Assembly: GCF_958298935.1 (NCBI RefSeq)
Contig: NC_084936.1
Span: forward strand, 5,463,501 to 5,527,500
DNA length: 64,000 bases
From: Phragmites australis
Lineage: Eukaryota; Streptophyta; Magnoliopsida; Poales; Poaceae
Reading direction: 5' to 3'
Numbering within the stretch: the stretch's first letter is position 1; every line of letters begins with the position of its first letter. Shown in pieces: positions 9,741-21,660 of this stretch. The notes under the pieces are model-generated. The model searched no databases, had not been told where the DNA came from, and saw only the letters and a list, made by a program, of their open reading frames with translations. The position numbers and the translations under genes are program-made.

Positions 9741-12700
9741 ATGGAGGTTGTCGTCGGTGTTTCCACGGGGGTGATGAAACCGCTCTTGTCTAAGCTCACC
9801 AAGCTGCTGGGGGAAGAATATGCCAAGCTCAAAGGCGTGCGCAAGCAGATCAAGTTCTTGAGAGATGAGCTGATCCCCATGAGTGAGACGCTCCAGATTC
9901 TCGCTGATGCAGAACATCTCAGCGGTCACATGAAAGATTGGAGGGGCAAGTTACGCGAGCTGGCCTATGATATCGAGGATTGTGTGGATGCCTTCATGGT
10001 TCGTGTTGACTGTGATGGACCCATGGGCTTCATTAATGGATTCGTTCACAGACTGAAGAAATTGATAACACGCCACGAGATCGCTGATGAGATTGAAGAA
10101 CTCAAAAGCCGTGTAATGGAGGTGAGCGAGAGGCACACGAGGTATAATATTGTCGAGCAGGCATCAAACTCTCGCACCGTTTCCATTGACCCCCGGCTGC
10201 CAGCGCTCTACGAGGAGATAGACAGGCTTGTGGGGATTGATGCTCCTAAGAATCATATCATTGAGCGGTTATCCATGGGGACCGATGAACTTAAAGTTGT
10301 ATCAATAGTTGGTTGTGGAGGCCTTGGTAAGACAACACTTGCAAACCAAGTCTACCACGCCATTAAAAGCCAGTTTTGGTGTACAGCTTTTGTGTCAGTA
10401 TCTCAAACTCCTGATATAAGAAAGATTCTCATAGACATTGCTAGAGAAGTGGGGATCACCGATAACACACTGGATAATGATCGTGTGCAGCGACTCATTA
10501 ATAAACTTAGAGAGTACCTCCAGGATAAAAGGTAAGCCTAGTTATCATCAATAGAGTAGGTATGTGTGTTTCTTTTTTTCTTTTTGTGTTTATAACAAAT
10601 TGTCGCACACATCGGCGCATACAAACCCTATTGCACACGAACGCCTACCCCTATTAGATGCCTACAAATTTTGCCATTAAAACACAATCATTTGTGTAAA
10701 TTGTGGGTACCAAAATTTGTATTGTGGTGTATGGGTTCAAACTCTCATGAATCCACCACTCCCACCAAGAGGAGCTAAACCATATTTGAAAACATCAATG
10801 CTTAATTGGCTAAGCAGCAGTGTTTTGAAGGTGGTAAGGCTATGACCCACCCCTTTCTTACCACCTAGGCTCTTAAGGCGAGGTGGGCTAGACGTACGTC
10901 ATACTCACACATATATTAGAGAAAAAAAAGGAAGATTGGAGCATCAATAGGCTACAACCACAACAAAAGCAGTCAACCCACTAGCCTATTAAAACCCAAT
11001 CCAAGCCAACAGCCCATAAAGCACCCCTCCCCACCCCCCTCATGTGCCCTAGTCTCCCAACACCCTTCGCTGCATGCTGCCTTGAGTCCCCGACGCCATC
11101 ATCCCCGCAATGAAGCATAGCGAGAGGGAGCAGCGACGAGACCTTCTGCCCCCAAGCGTCTTCTCAGGCCTTTAATCGGCCCTTTCCCCTACTCCTATCC
11201 AGATGGAGCACTGCCACCACTGCCTTCCAAATCGTCGCCTCCATAGTTGAGCAGGGACAGGGACTGGCCACCATGTTGGTGCTGGTGAAGATGCGGAAGG
11301 CACAGGGAGAGTCGCACCGTCTGCTGGTTCCCCTCCTGCTCTTTCTCTCTTCTCCGTGCTCCCTCCTCCCCTCTTTTGGCTAGGCGTAGCCGACGCCTTG
11401 CCCCACTACCCAACGGTGCCTTGTCGCCTAGGCGACGACACCGACATTGCTGAGCAGTTTGTAATAGTTATTTTACCCTTTTACCTTGTACATTTCCCTC
11501 CCTCTATGCTCGTTAAAAAACTCCTTTTATTTGTTTTTATAAAACTAGTTACGTGCTTGTATGTTGCAACGAGATCCATAAAAACTTCATTGAGGAAATC
11601 TTTAAAAACCAAAAAAAAAACACGGGACTCATCACGTTGGTGCGGACGAAAAAAACGAAAAAAGCCCCAACAAAACAGAAAAAAAAAGGCAGGGCTCACA
11701 ACATGGGTGCAGGACTCAAAGCACGCGGGAGGGTGCGTGAGCGTGCATGAATTAAAGCACGCGGGACCCACGCGGGAGAGCGAGGGACTCATGAGTCTTG
11801 CGCGGGATTCTTTTGGTACTTTTTAAGTAATAGTAAAAGTAGATAGTGTAGTAGGGGCTTCACCTCCTGTTTAAGTAAAAAAATAAAAAAATAAAAGGGT
11901 GTCTCTAATTCTAAGGGGACTTAGAATTTGCGAAAAAAAAGATTGCTAGCTGTGAGGCTTGCCACGACCTTCTCATGGGCTAGGTTGGGCTGGCCCACAG
12001 CCATAAGAGAGAATCGTTTAAATTTTAAGGTATTATGGTCATGCATAAAATCTCTTACATTTCCTTAGCTAGCCAAATCTAATGTTAGTGATGCATTCTA
12101 ACCTTATATATCTTCGGCACTAATATCATCTTTGTTAAATCACGTGGCAGGTACTTTATTGTAATCGATGACATATGGGTTGCAAAAGATTGGAAAACTA
12201 TCAGGCTTGCATTATTGGATAATAATTGTGGGAGCAGAGTGATCACTACAACACGTAGTATTCCAGTTGCAACATGCTCTTCTTCTCAAGGCGGTTATGT
12301 TTATCAAATGGAGCCTCTTAGCTTCGATGACTCCAAAAGTTTGTTTTTTAAAAGAGCATTTGGTTCTGAGAATTCATGCTATCCTCATCTTGAAGATGTT
12401 CCGGATAGAATATTAAGTAAATGTGGTGGTCTACCGTTGGCAATTATTACTGTATCTAGCATGTTAACCAATGAGCATGCAAGAGCAGAATGGGATCGCG
12501 TATTAAATGCTATTGGTTCCGCACTTGCAAATTTAAAGGATCCTGATGCTGAGAAGATGACGAGTATTTTATCTCTGAGTTACTTTGATCTTCCTCATCA
12601 TCTAAGAACTTGTTTGTTGTACCTGAGTGTATTCCCAGAAGATTGTTGGATACAGAAACAACGCTTAATAAATAGATGGATTGCTGAAGGGTTCATTCAT

Positions 12701-14775
12701 GAGGAACAAGAGCGCAGTGCATATGAAATTGGTGAATATTATTTTAATGATCTCATCAATAGAAGCATGATCCAACCTGCAGGTGACGTAAAGTATGGTC
12801 AAGCGAATGCATGTCGAGTTCATGACATCATTCTTGACTACATCAAGTGCAAGGCAGCTGAAGAGAATTTTGTAACCACATTAGATGCTGCAGAGCATGG
12901 ATACACTTCAGAATACAAGGTTCGTAGGCTTTGTGTCAACAACCGCAATGAAGAAAATGTTACCATATGTGCAGGCCTGATTCTGTCTAATGTTCGGTCG
13001 TTTACTATATTTGGGTATACAATGCAATCCTCTTTGTCGGCTTTCACGTCTCTTCGTGTGCTCGACCTAGGAGATTGCGAGGATATGAAAGACCATCATC
13101 TTGTAAATATTGAAATGATGTTTCATCTGAAGTACTTGCGTCTCGGATCGAAGTTAATAACTAAGCTCCCCGAGAAAATTGGGGAACTGCAATATCTACA
13201 AACACTGGATGTACGAGGCACCAGAATTGAAGAACTGCCTCCAACTATCACAAAGCTTCAACGACTTACCCATTTATATGTTGGTTGGACCACTAAATTC
13301 CCAAATGGAATGATTGGACAGATGCACAGCTTGGAAGAGCTAAGGCAGTATGGAGTCCGATCCTATGAACAAGGGAAGACCCTGGAAGAATTCAGTAAAC
13401 TAACCAAGCTGAGAACATTAAAAATGAAATGGGATTTTGATTTGCCAGATGCACTAGAAGGATTAAACCAATCTGAGGGCATTTACAGTCATGTGGAAAC
13501 TTTATTATCTTCATGCAACCTTCATAATCTATCTATTTCGGACTATGGAAGGGCATTCCCGCTGTTGCTGGATTCATGGCACCCAGTTGTTCCTTGTAGC
13601 GTCCGGAAGCTCAGCCTGAAAGCCGTTGTCATCTACAAGGTGCCAAATTGGATGGGCACGCTTGGAAATCTCGGGGTGCTAAAATTGGTTATCATGTGTT
13701 TGAGACCAGAAGATGTTGAGATCCTTGGAGCAATACCCAGTTTGCTTTTTCTCGAACTACTCACTGACGGAGGCACCAATGGAAGTATCATTGTCCCTGG
13801 TAGCAATGGATTTAGAAGTCTGAAATATTTCTCCCTACGCATCACTAGGTGTGGGACCGCACTGGAGTTTGAAGTGGGATCAATGCCAAAGCTTGAGCAC
13901 GTCAAACTTGAGTTTTTTGAAGTGCGTAATATGGAGTGCCTGAATGGTGCTTCTAATTTCGGCATCCAGCACCTCTCCGCTCTCAGCAAGGTTGAGGTCT
14001 GTATTGGTAGGCCTGATGGCATTAATGCTGCCTTCGAGTGTGTTGCAAGAGCCATTATTGCTGCCGTCGAGACACTTCCCAACCACCCCACTATCACATT
14101 CGAAACAAAGCCCTCATATTTCTGTGAACATTACATAGCCGTAAGTACTCTCAGAATTGCAGACTTTGATCATGGCATCACCCTCTCAGTTTTGACTACT
14201 GCATTATTATTTCTTCCATTTAGCAAACACTTGGTTGTTCAATTAAATCGTTCCTTACTTCTGGCACTATCTTGTTCTTCTAGAGTATAAACCGATGGAA
14301 TAAATTGCATGATGGGATGTTCAGCGAGTGGCTCAAAATTTGGCAAATTGAAGAGGAGCAGACAGAGCATGCAACAGATGGAGAGACTGAACAAGAGGTA
14401 AGAATGGTCACACTCGAGGGTGCTAGTCAGTTCTCGTTCTCATCCAAACGACATGCTGTTCCATGTGAATCCTGCTGCCTCCATCAACCTCCTCATCTTG
14501 ATTTCCTCCATGGTGTTCCAAACAGGATGAGACCGATGAAGAGGAAGAAGAGGAGTTGACAGAGCGGCTCAAAAATTGGCAAATTGAAGAGGAGCAGACA
14601 GAGCAAGCAACGGATGGAGAGACTGAACAAGAGGTAGGAATGGTCACTCGAGGGTGCTAGTCAGTTCTTCGTTCTCATCCAAACAACATGCTGTTCCCTG
14701 TGAATTATGCTTTCTCCATCAACCTCCTCGTCTTGATTTTCTTTATGGTGTTCCAAACAGGATAAGAGGAAGTGA
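9741..14775 (+). CDS. NLR-1: CC-NB-ARC-LRR immune receptor, five exons, 1005 aa
   Basis: Model: 9741-10531, 12151-14140, 14284-14397, 14526-14633, 14761-14775. All introns are GT-AG and the frame is open throughout. Role from family: intracellular receptor that senses pathogen effectors and triggers defence, with ATP/ADP exchange at NB-ARC as the switch. Domains seen: Rx-type coiled coil 1-140 with EDVID-type motif AYDIEDCVD (75-83); P-loop GCGGLGKTT (191-199); Walker B YFIVIDDIW (265-273), which starts right at exon 2; RNBS-B GSRVITTTRS (291-300); GLPL (about 357-361); RNBS-D CLLYLSVFPED (about 418); MHD variant VHD (487-489); then LRRs to about 927. Exons 3-5 add an acidic Glu-rich tail made of a duplicated exon. 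The start is the first ATG after the conserved 5' UTR intron. Sequence style resembles grass Pik/RGA NLRs, but no HMA or other integrated domain is seen. It appears intact; recognition specificity cannot be inferred. Confidence 0.88.
10740..11950. other. NLR-1 intron-1-specific insertion
   Basis: Intron 1 (10532-12150) shares its two ends with NLR-2 intron 1 (to about 10740 and from about 11950), but this middle block is absent there. It contains palindrome-like GCCTAGGCGAC segments (about 10866-10890 and 11428-11440), a poly-A-rich stretch (11610-11690) and direct GCACGCGGGA motifs. It is probably transposon-derived; the class was not identified. Confidence 0.45.
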
Positions 14776-14798
14776 TCATTGAAGAGGAGGAAGATGAA
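14331..14798 (+). repeat. 236-bp tandem duplication of NLR-1 tail exon plus intron
   Basis: Unit 1 (14331-14566) and unit 2 (14567-about 14798) are highly similar across exon, donor, intron and next-exon start. Each contributes one acidic exon (shared WQIEEEQTE and ATDGETEQE). The duplicate joins in phase 0, so it lengthens the C-terminal tail without a frameshift. Pseudogene B (21350-21660) has only one unit, so the duplication is derived in NLR-1. Confidence 0.85.
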
Positions 14799-16189
14799 TA
14801 GCAAGCCATAAGAGTTGCTGCTACCTGGGTTGGGACGTGCAAGGTGGTGCTTCTTTCCCAGTGCTATAAGATGCTTCCCATCGACAACAATGGTAACTAC
14901 GATGGCGACTTCCATAAAGGATGGGCTGGTTACTTGCACAACTGGGAGCCATCGTTCTGTTCATTTTTAGAGCATATCTGTTTTCTTCGCGTGTGTTGTG
15001 ACTTTTGAATTGTGATGTGTAGACATTTACGCTGTTGAGGTGGTTGCTGGTTGCTATTGTACTCTTGCATGGTTCGGGAACAGAGATGACGTTTTTGTAT
15101 TTCTGCTACTATGCTTTGGTGTGGTTTGTGCTGCTTGTAATATAATACTCTAATTTGCTTCCAATGAAACCTGGACGTGGCACAAATATTTTTTCCTCTT
15201 CTTTGTTGCCTGTGGCTAAAAATTGTTTCGGTGACAGCGAATTTCTTTCTGAGTTTGAGGCAGCCGTCTGGGCATGAAGGAATACAATTCTTAGCTCTTG
15301 AGCTCTCGTTGAAATCTCGCATGAACCCTACCGATCACTGATCCCAGAAAGGGGATTTATCCTTGAGCCGGCTGCTCGAGCACTAGTTACTTGAAGAATC
15401 AAGACTCGGTAAAACCAACACTAGCAGCAATGTGTTACTGATAGAGCAATGCGAAGCGGCAGCAAAATAAATAGCAGATCACCCTCAGGGCCAGCAATCA
15501 ACAAGAACAGCAGTACTTAGCTCCATTTCTACTAAAACAAGAAGGCAATCAGACCTGCAGCTCTCCACCCATATATGTACCGTTGAGCAGAACACCGCAG
15601 ATCCTCTAGGGTCACACACACGATTACCCGATCACACACGCACAATCTCACAAGGATCGGCCAAAGATTACACTCGCGGAAACACAAAAACTCCTAGGAT
15701 TCAATTAACTCAAAACCAAACAGGATTCAATTAACTCAAAACACAAAAAAGTAACTAGCTTTCAATAAACCTGGATGTGGCACAATTGTCCGTCTGGGTG
15801 TGAATGCCATTATGTATTTCTCGGCTCTCGCTGAATTCTGGCATGTCAGCTATCCATAACTGCCTACATTCATGCATTGCTCTACCAATCATAAATCCCA
15901 GCAGTGACGCCAAGCCCAAACCGGGACTTATGAATGAACCAACGGCTTCAAATTCGTATTCAGATTTATAATTTGAAATCCTTTTTGTAGTCTGTATGAC
16001 CTCCTGAGTAGAGTGGAAGCGAGCTGTTCAAAATTACTTCAAGACGTAGAAAAAAAACCCTGCCAGTAAGCACTGGCTGCCGTAGCTAGGCAAAGGCAAG
16101 AAATACCAGGCTGATTGGCACGCCTACGTCACGCCCATTTTTTGTTGCACAAAGTATGATTAAAAAAGACAAAAAAAATTAAACTCACT

Positions 16190-16560
16190 AATTTTGGACA
16201 TCTCAATATTTATTTATGACTTTATCAATATTTAACATATTCACTTAATTATAGGAAAAACAGTAGTACGTTCATGCATGCACATAATTTTAACATGTAG
16301 ATGATAGTAATACGAATCTAAAAAAATTTGTTTCATATTTGTTTTTGAGTTTTACATATTTTTCATTGCATTTTATTTATTTCAACCGATTTATCAATAT
16401 AACTAATATTCCTTTCGATATTTTTCTAAAATTTCTTAAAAATAAAAATTATATTATACGTGTAAATATATGTATATATATATATGTATATGTATACGGA
16501 TTCATATATCTATACGTATATATAAGCATATCCTACTGCTACAGTAGCTATATGAATCAT
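16190..16560. repeat. AT-rich tract with TA/TATG microsatellite
   Basis: Very AT-rich stretch with an imperfect (TA)n and TATG run at 16440-16530. It sits inside block D1 and is missing from the parallel blocks at 33.6 and 44.0 kb, so it inserted or expanded here. An 84-codon ORF across it is only compositional. Confidence 0.6.
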
Positions 16561-17040
16561 AGCATGAGAGGTCGCGAATTCTTGAACCTTTAATATATGT
16601 TATAGATTTCCGAATAAGGTTCTTTTTTATCCTGTTCACTAGTAATTTAGCATATCTCATGATGTCACATTAATGCCATCAGATATTGATCCACATTCGT
16701 GAAAATTAACATCACCAGCAACAGACTTTCACTCGAGTATACGCTGATTTGACTGAGCAGAACCATATGGCCATGAAACCTACATTCCTTAAGAGGACTA
16801 GGCATTGCAAACAGGTAGTTCATGTCAAGTCTTGCGAAGTCCCTATCATCAGTGACTACAATCAGACGGAAATTTACAGCTACCAGATACTAATACAAGA
16901 GACGCAACAAAACTGATGCCCAGCCAAAAGAACAGATCCTGCAAGTGGAACACGCCGAGGCCTAAGAGAAACAGCCTTCTCCAAATAAAAACACCTTATA
17001 TTTCTTCTGCACCCATTGACTTTGCATTCACTGGATGTAA

Positions 17041-17265
17041 TCACTTCCTGCCTGTCGCAAGGCGTGGTTTTCCTTTGACCTCAGATTTTTTTTTCCAAAA
17101 GAGGGAGATTCGGTGCCAATAATAATAAGATAAGATTGCAAGGATGAGTCTCGCGGTAATATCAATGCTGTAAACAGAGCTTACGTGTGGACTGTGGAGA
17201 TAGATGGACGTCTTTGCAGTTGCAGGATTGTGGTTTTCAGCCCCACGGATCCAGTCATAGCATAC
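17041..17265 (-). pseudogene. RAE1: RAE1 last two exons (duplicated fragment)
   Basis: Minus strand. The penultimate exon at 17185-17265 is 27 codons, bounded by ATAG|GTA and CAC|GTAAGC; it reads VCYDWIRGAENHNPATAK and onward, matching the C-terminal part of plant RAE1. The last exon at 17041-17085 encodes SEVKGKPRLATGRK and a TGA stop, the known RAE1 C-terminus. Between them the 3' splice site is replaced by an A-rich run, so the final acceptor is damaged. No other RAE1 exons follow at higher coordinates. This is a 3' piece of RAE1 copied with the NLR block, while the main RAE1 locus at 49-62 kb lacks exactly these exons. Confidence 0.85.
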
Positions 17266-17450
17266 CTATTTTCCAGTACTTATGTTTAGTCCTTTGAGGA
17301 TGTATAACGTGGAAAGGCTTACAAAATATTAGCAAAGCCATCGAAAGGACTTGTTACAGCAGTACAGCACTACCTTTAGCGAACAGAAAAGACTAGCAAA
17401 TCTACACTAGTATACTAGTTTGGCAATAAGTGATTTAATGTTAAGAAGAC

Positions 17451-18709
17451 TATTTGAGATCATCAATTGAGCTACTTTCCATAACATAAGTTTTTATTAA
17501 AAATCACATCAAACTGATAAAAAAAAAAACTCATCCGACCTCTGCATAGCAAAGATACACAACCAAATTGAACCAAAACGAAAAACAAAATAAAACCCAA
17601 CAAACTGCCACTCAAAACTAAACGAATAGGAAGAACACATTGGGGCAGGTCTAAGTTGATGCGTCTATCCAAAGTCTAGACTACCACCCAAAACGAGTAA
17701 AGAGCACTCTAACCGCCCATTCTAAGTTTGTACCGCATGTTGCCGCTATTGTCGCTGCAAAATAGACCATGAGCGGAGCCAGTATGTACAAGAGTAGATA
17801 ACTTGCAAATGAGAGAAAAAAATTCTTGTTAAAGATAATATCATTTCTGTACAACCATATATACCAACATAAGACGGCACTTTCCATTGTTTACTTGGAC
17901 CACCATCCTGCACTTTCGCACCATCCTATGCTGTGCGCGCGCGGCGCCATCTCTGGCTCTCCGTCTCTCCGGAGAAAGAAAAAGAGAGCTACTTTGGCAT
18001 GCACTTTGGATTGACAGTCCCGGAGATGGAAACTTTAGCTGTTGCACCCCCGCAAGTTAAAGCGATGCAATTTGCGTAACGCGCACTGTACAATCTGTTT
18101 CTTTCTTTCTTCTGAAAGAATACCAATCTTTTTTGCTCTGTCTATGTACTGTTGAAGTAGGTATACAGAAGTAGAAACTGCTTCACTGCTTTTTTCAAAC
18201 CAAAAACTTGCTAAGTTTTTACAGGTTTGCTGGGTTGATGACATGCATGCATGAATTATTCTCCCGCCCCTGTTTCGCGCAACTGATGCAGGTCACAGGC
18301 TAGTTCATGCAATTAATCTAAATACGAGGAAAAACAAGAGAACATATTCTTTCACTAAAGAGAGAAAATCATACGTGCAGATATCAACACAACTGGCGAA
18401 ACAAGAGAACATATTCTTTCACTCTTGGTAGGTGTATAAGAATAGTATAGTATATCAGTACACTGTGCGCTGCCGCTTTGCTAGCTGTTAAAGGCTAGAG
18501 CATTACTTTACTCTGATCATTGGAGGACGGGCTGCACATCCGAATGCGAATACTGTTCCAGATGCATTCAGAAAGGGAAAGAAGTTATTGAAGTTGTTGA
18601 TTGGAAGCAGCAAACTCGCATCCATCTAGCTTTCTCTTGGTAAGTGTAGGAGAATAGTATATCAAATTATCAATACGCTGTGCGCTGCCGCTTTGCTAGC
18701 TGTTAACGG
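17451..18709. other. Intergenic with local duplications
   Basis: No gene recognised. Two imperfect direct repeats lie just upstream of pseudogene B. One contains GCGCTGCCGCTTTGCTAGCT (18425-18500 and 18638-18715). The other contains AAGAGAACATATTCTTTCAC (18335-18356 and 18402-18423). Small ORFs here are chance. Confidence 0.5.
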
Positions 18710-19191
18710 CTAGAGCCTCCGCTTTGCCAGTAGCCACTGTGAGCCTCCGCTGTCCCCTCTCTCTGCTGCGGCCTGCAACTCCCCACCTCACCATCGCCAG
18801 ACACCTCTCCTAGCTCACCGGAGCCGCGGACTACACAACGAGGTGGGACCTGGGGCCGTTCTCTGCACCGCGTCCGGTGCCCTCGTGACCTTGAGCTCTG
18901 CGCTCTCTCCACTGCAGACGCTGAAGATGCCGTTCCTCGGCGGTTCCGCTCAAGGTGAAGCTCCCCCCTGCTCTCACACCCACCACGCCATCACTTCTCG
19001 TGCCCGCACATTCTAAAATCTCTCCTTGCAGGGAGCTTGTTGGTAGCACAGCAATGGAGGTTGTCAGTGTTTCCACGGGGGTGATGAAACCGCTCTTGTC
19101 CAAGCTAACCATGCTGCTGGGGGAAGAATATGCCAAGTTCAAAGGTGTGCGCAAGCAGATCAAGTTCTTGAAAGATGAGCTGAGCCCCATG

Positions 19192-20462
19192 AGCATCACA
19201 TGTTAGAAATCAACCTTGCTATACAACCCATCCACCGTGAGAGTCTCATAGTTGGGGACTCAATGATAGCAACGAATTTTACCTCCCAAGCCTTACGATC
19301 TAGACTATAAAGCAGTTTTATAGCTCTCTCATGATCATCACAGGGAATTCTACCATTTGCTCTCATCTTGTTCACCATCTCCAGAAACCTGCTAAACATG
19401 GACTCTACACTCTCACCAGGCAATTGTCTTAAAGTTCTCATACTCTCTTCGATATGTGTTGAACAACCTAGTCTTGACCTGTGTACTTCCCTCATGGAAG
19501 TTTTACAAACGTGTCCAAATAGCATAAGCAGTAGTAAGATCAGAGACACAATCAAACTCAGAACGGCTCAAGCTGGAGAAAAGAATGTATCTCACCTTGC
19601 TATTAGCTTCAAACTCATCAATTTGAGCTTGACTAATACAAACATTGAGAACCACATATTGAGCGCTCTGAACTACGCTCCACACTGCAGACCCTTGACT
19701 TTCAAGGTAGGATCTCATGCGAGTTTTCCAGTAGGCATAGTCAGAACCATCAAAATACGGAACTTTGCTTCCTCGTTCCATCGTCGTCTTCTTGGATCAC
19801 AAAGCCGATAAAGGTATGGTGATCCTTAACCGGGCTCTCATACCAATTGAAGGACCAGAACGACGACTAGAGGGGGGGGGGGTGAATAGGAGCCTTTAAA
19901 AAATTCTTCGAAAGAATAATGCCTATGTCCAATTCGAACCCAACACACCTCAAGAACAAATCATAACTAAGCGTAACACTATGCACAGCGGAAACAACAC
20001 GAAAGTGCGCCCACAGCGAACAATAAAAGTTCTCCGACCAGTACTAATAAATAGTACTCCGACCAATACTGATGACCAGTACTGATAAACAGTAACTCCG
20101 ACCATGTTCATCATCTTTCCGCCTTGACTTGATCAACGCCATCTTCATCACCTTTTCTTCCAACCTTATTTTCTTGCGCCCTCCATATGAGCGATGCGAA
20201 TCACCCATGGCTCCACCTGGCCTCGCACGCTCCGTCAGGACCAAGCCTCCACTTGCCCTTCACCTGCCTTGCTGTTGACCGTCATGTCGCATCCATACAC
20301 CTACACATCATGAGTCAAGAAACATGTCTCTCCGCCATCCTCTATTTTTACTCCCGGTTAGTCATAAATATAATCAAACACAATTGAAACATGCTATACA
20401 AACCGAAGGCTCCAAATCAACAATTACATCAATCACTCATCATCAACAACACAAATCTCCCA
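19192..20462 (-). mobile_element. Truncated Ty1/copia element (gag + 5' LTR)
   Basis: On the minus strand: LTR 19848-20462 (TGGGAGATTTG ... GGTCCTTCA, TG...CA), then a primer-binding site TGGTATGAGAGC (about 19835-19846, initiator Met tRNA type), then a gag start at 19781. Everything 3' of gag is missing, as is the other LTR. The left edge coincides with the break in the NLR coiled coil, so element loss and NLR deletion were probably one event. The LTR contains a G-run (19868-19878) and short AGTACTCCGACCA-like repeats (20040-20100). Confidence 0.7.
19196..19781 (-). pseudogene. Copia gag fragment (UBN2-type)
   Basis: Two overlapping frames: 19503-19781 (MERGSKVPYFDGSDYAYWK onward) and 19196-19555 (with FSRFLEMVNKMRANG and IKLLYSLDRKAWEVKF). 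These are characteristic of the plant copia gag region (UBN2 family), the capsid-like part of the polyprotein. A frameshift separates them and the zinc knuckle is lost. Confidence 0.75.
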
Positions 20463-21660
20463 TTGTGTTCTTAGTGTTAACAACCACAATGAAGAAAATA
20501 CCACCATATCTGCAGGTATGATTCCGTCTAATGTTCGGTCGTTTACTATATTTGGGTATCCCGTGCAATCCTCTTTGTTGGCTTTCACGTCTCTTCGTGT
20601 GTTGGACCTAAGAAATTGCAGGGGCATAAAAGACCATCATCTTACAAATATTGCAATGATGTTTCATCTGAGGTACTTGTGTCTTAGCTCGGTAACTAAG
20701 CTCCCTGAGAAAATTGGGGAACTGCAATATCTACAAACACTGGATGTACGAGGAACCGGCATTGAAGAACTGCCTCCAGCTATCACAAAGCTTCAACGAC
20801 TGGCCCATTTATATGTTCATTGGAAAACTAAATTTCCAAATCGAATGATTGGACAGATGCACAGCTCGGAAGAGCTAAGGGAGTACGGAGTCCGCTCCTA
20901 CGAACAAGCGAAGACCCTACAAGAATTCAGTAAACTAACCAAGCTGAGGACATGCAAAATTATATGGGAGTTTAATTTGCCAAATGGCCCAGAAGGATTA
21001 AGCCAAGCTGAGGACATTTGCAGTTATGCGGGAACTTTATTATCTTCATGCAACCTTCATCATCTATCTATCTTGGACTCCTGGGAATACCCACTGTTGC
21101 TGGATTCATGGCACCCTGCTGCTCCCTGTAGCATCCCTACTCGAACCAGATCCCTATTCTGGCTGTCTTGATTTCGAAACCGTAACTAGTCTCTCAGAAT
21201 TGCAGGCTTTGGTCATGGCATCACCCTCTCAGTTTTGACTACTGCATTATTCTTTCTTCCATTTAGCAAACACTTGGTTATTCAATTAAATCATTCCTTA
21301 CTTCTTGTAGTATTGTAACTTTTCTTGTAGTGTTTGAACTGGCGGAATCAATGGAATCAATGGTTTGATGGGGAGTTCAGCGAGTGGCTCAAATTTTTGG
21401 CAAATTGAAGAGGAGCACACAGAGCATGCAACAGATGGAGAGACTGAACAAGAGGTAGGAATGGTCACACTCGAGGGTGCTAGTCAGTTCTTTGTTCTCA
21501 TCCAAACAACATGCTGTTCCCTGTGAATCCTGTTTTCTCCATGAATCTCCTCATCTTGATTTCCTTTATGGTGTTCCAAACAGGATGAGATCGATGAAGA
21601 GGAAAAAGAGGAGCAGAAAGAGGACAACCTTAGCAGCAACTAGAATGCCATATGAGTTGC

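Larger units (their letters stand above)
14776..17450. other. Duplicated NLR/RAE1 3' flank, block D1
   Basis: Downstream flank of NLR-1. Segments recur after each other array member. 14800-15160 matches 21640-21990 and 41500-41770. 15375-15600 matches 31920-32030 and 42105-42300. 15750-16990 matches 33260-33840 and 43690-44430. 17310-17410 matches 22740-22815 and 49270-49375. The block ends with RAE1 terminal exons on the minus strand, so part of it is former RAE1 3' UTR and 3' flank. Confidence 0.7.
18710..21660 (+). pseudogene. NLR pseudogene B: CC start and LRR separated by copia remnant
   Basis: 18715-19053 matches the NLR leader, including the 5' UTR intron ending TCCTTGCAG (19031). The ATG at 19054 opens a coding stretch like NLR-1 residues 1-48 (it lacks two residues near the start) and stops matching at about 19191. 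A copia fragment (19192-20462) follows. Homology resumes at about 20470 with the VNNHNEEN region and runs through LRRs to about 21141, where another deletion removes the last repeats. The tail exons are present once: 21349-21455, then one beginning after CCAAACAG (about 21583) with DEIDEEEKEEQKED and a stop. Residues corresponding to about 49-520 (rest of CC and all of NB-ARC) are gone, so it cannot act as a receptor. Confidence 0.85.

Noticed and set aside
12215..14290. Reading NLR-1 exon 2 as an independent gene ending at 14290
   Set aside because: It begins mid NB-ARC and ends by reading through a GTAAGT intron; the spliced model keeps frame through three further exons shared with paralogues.
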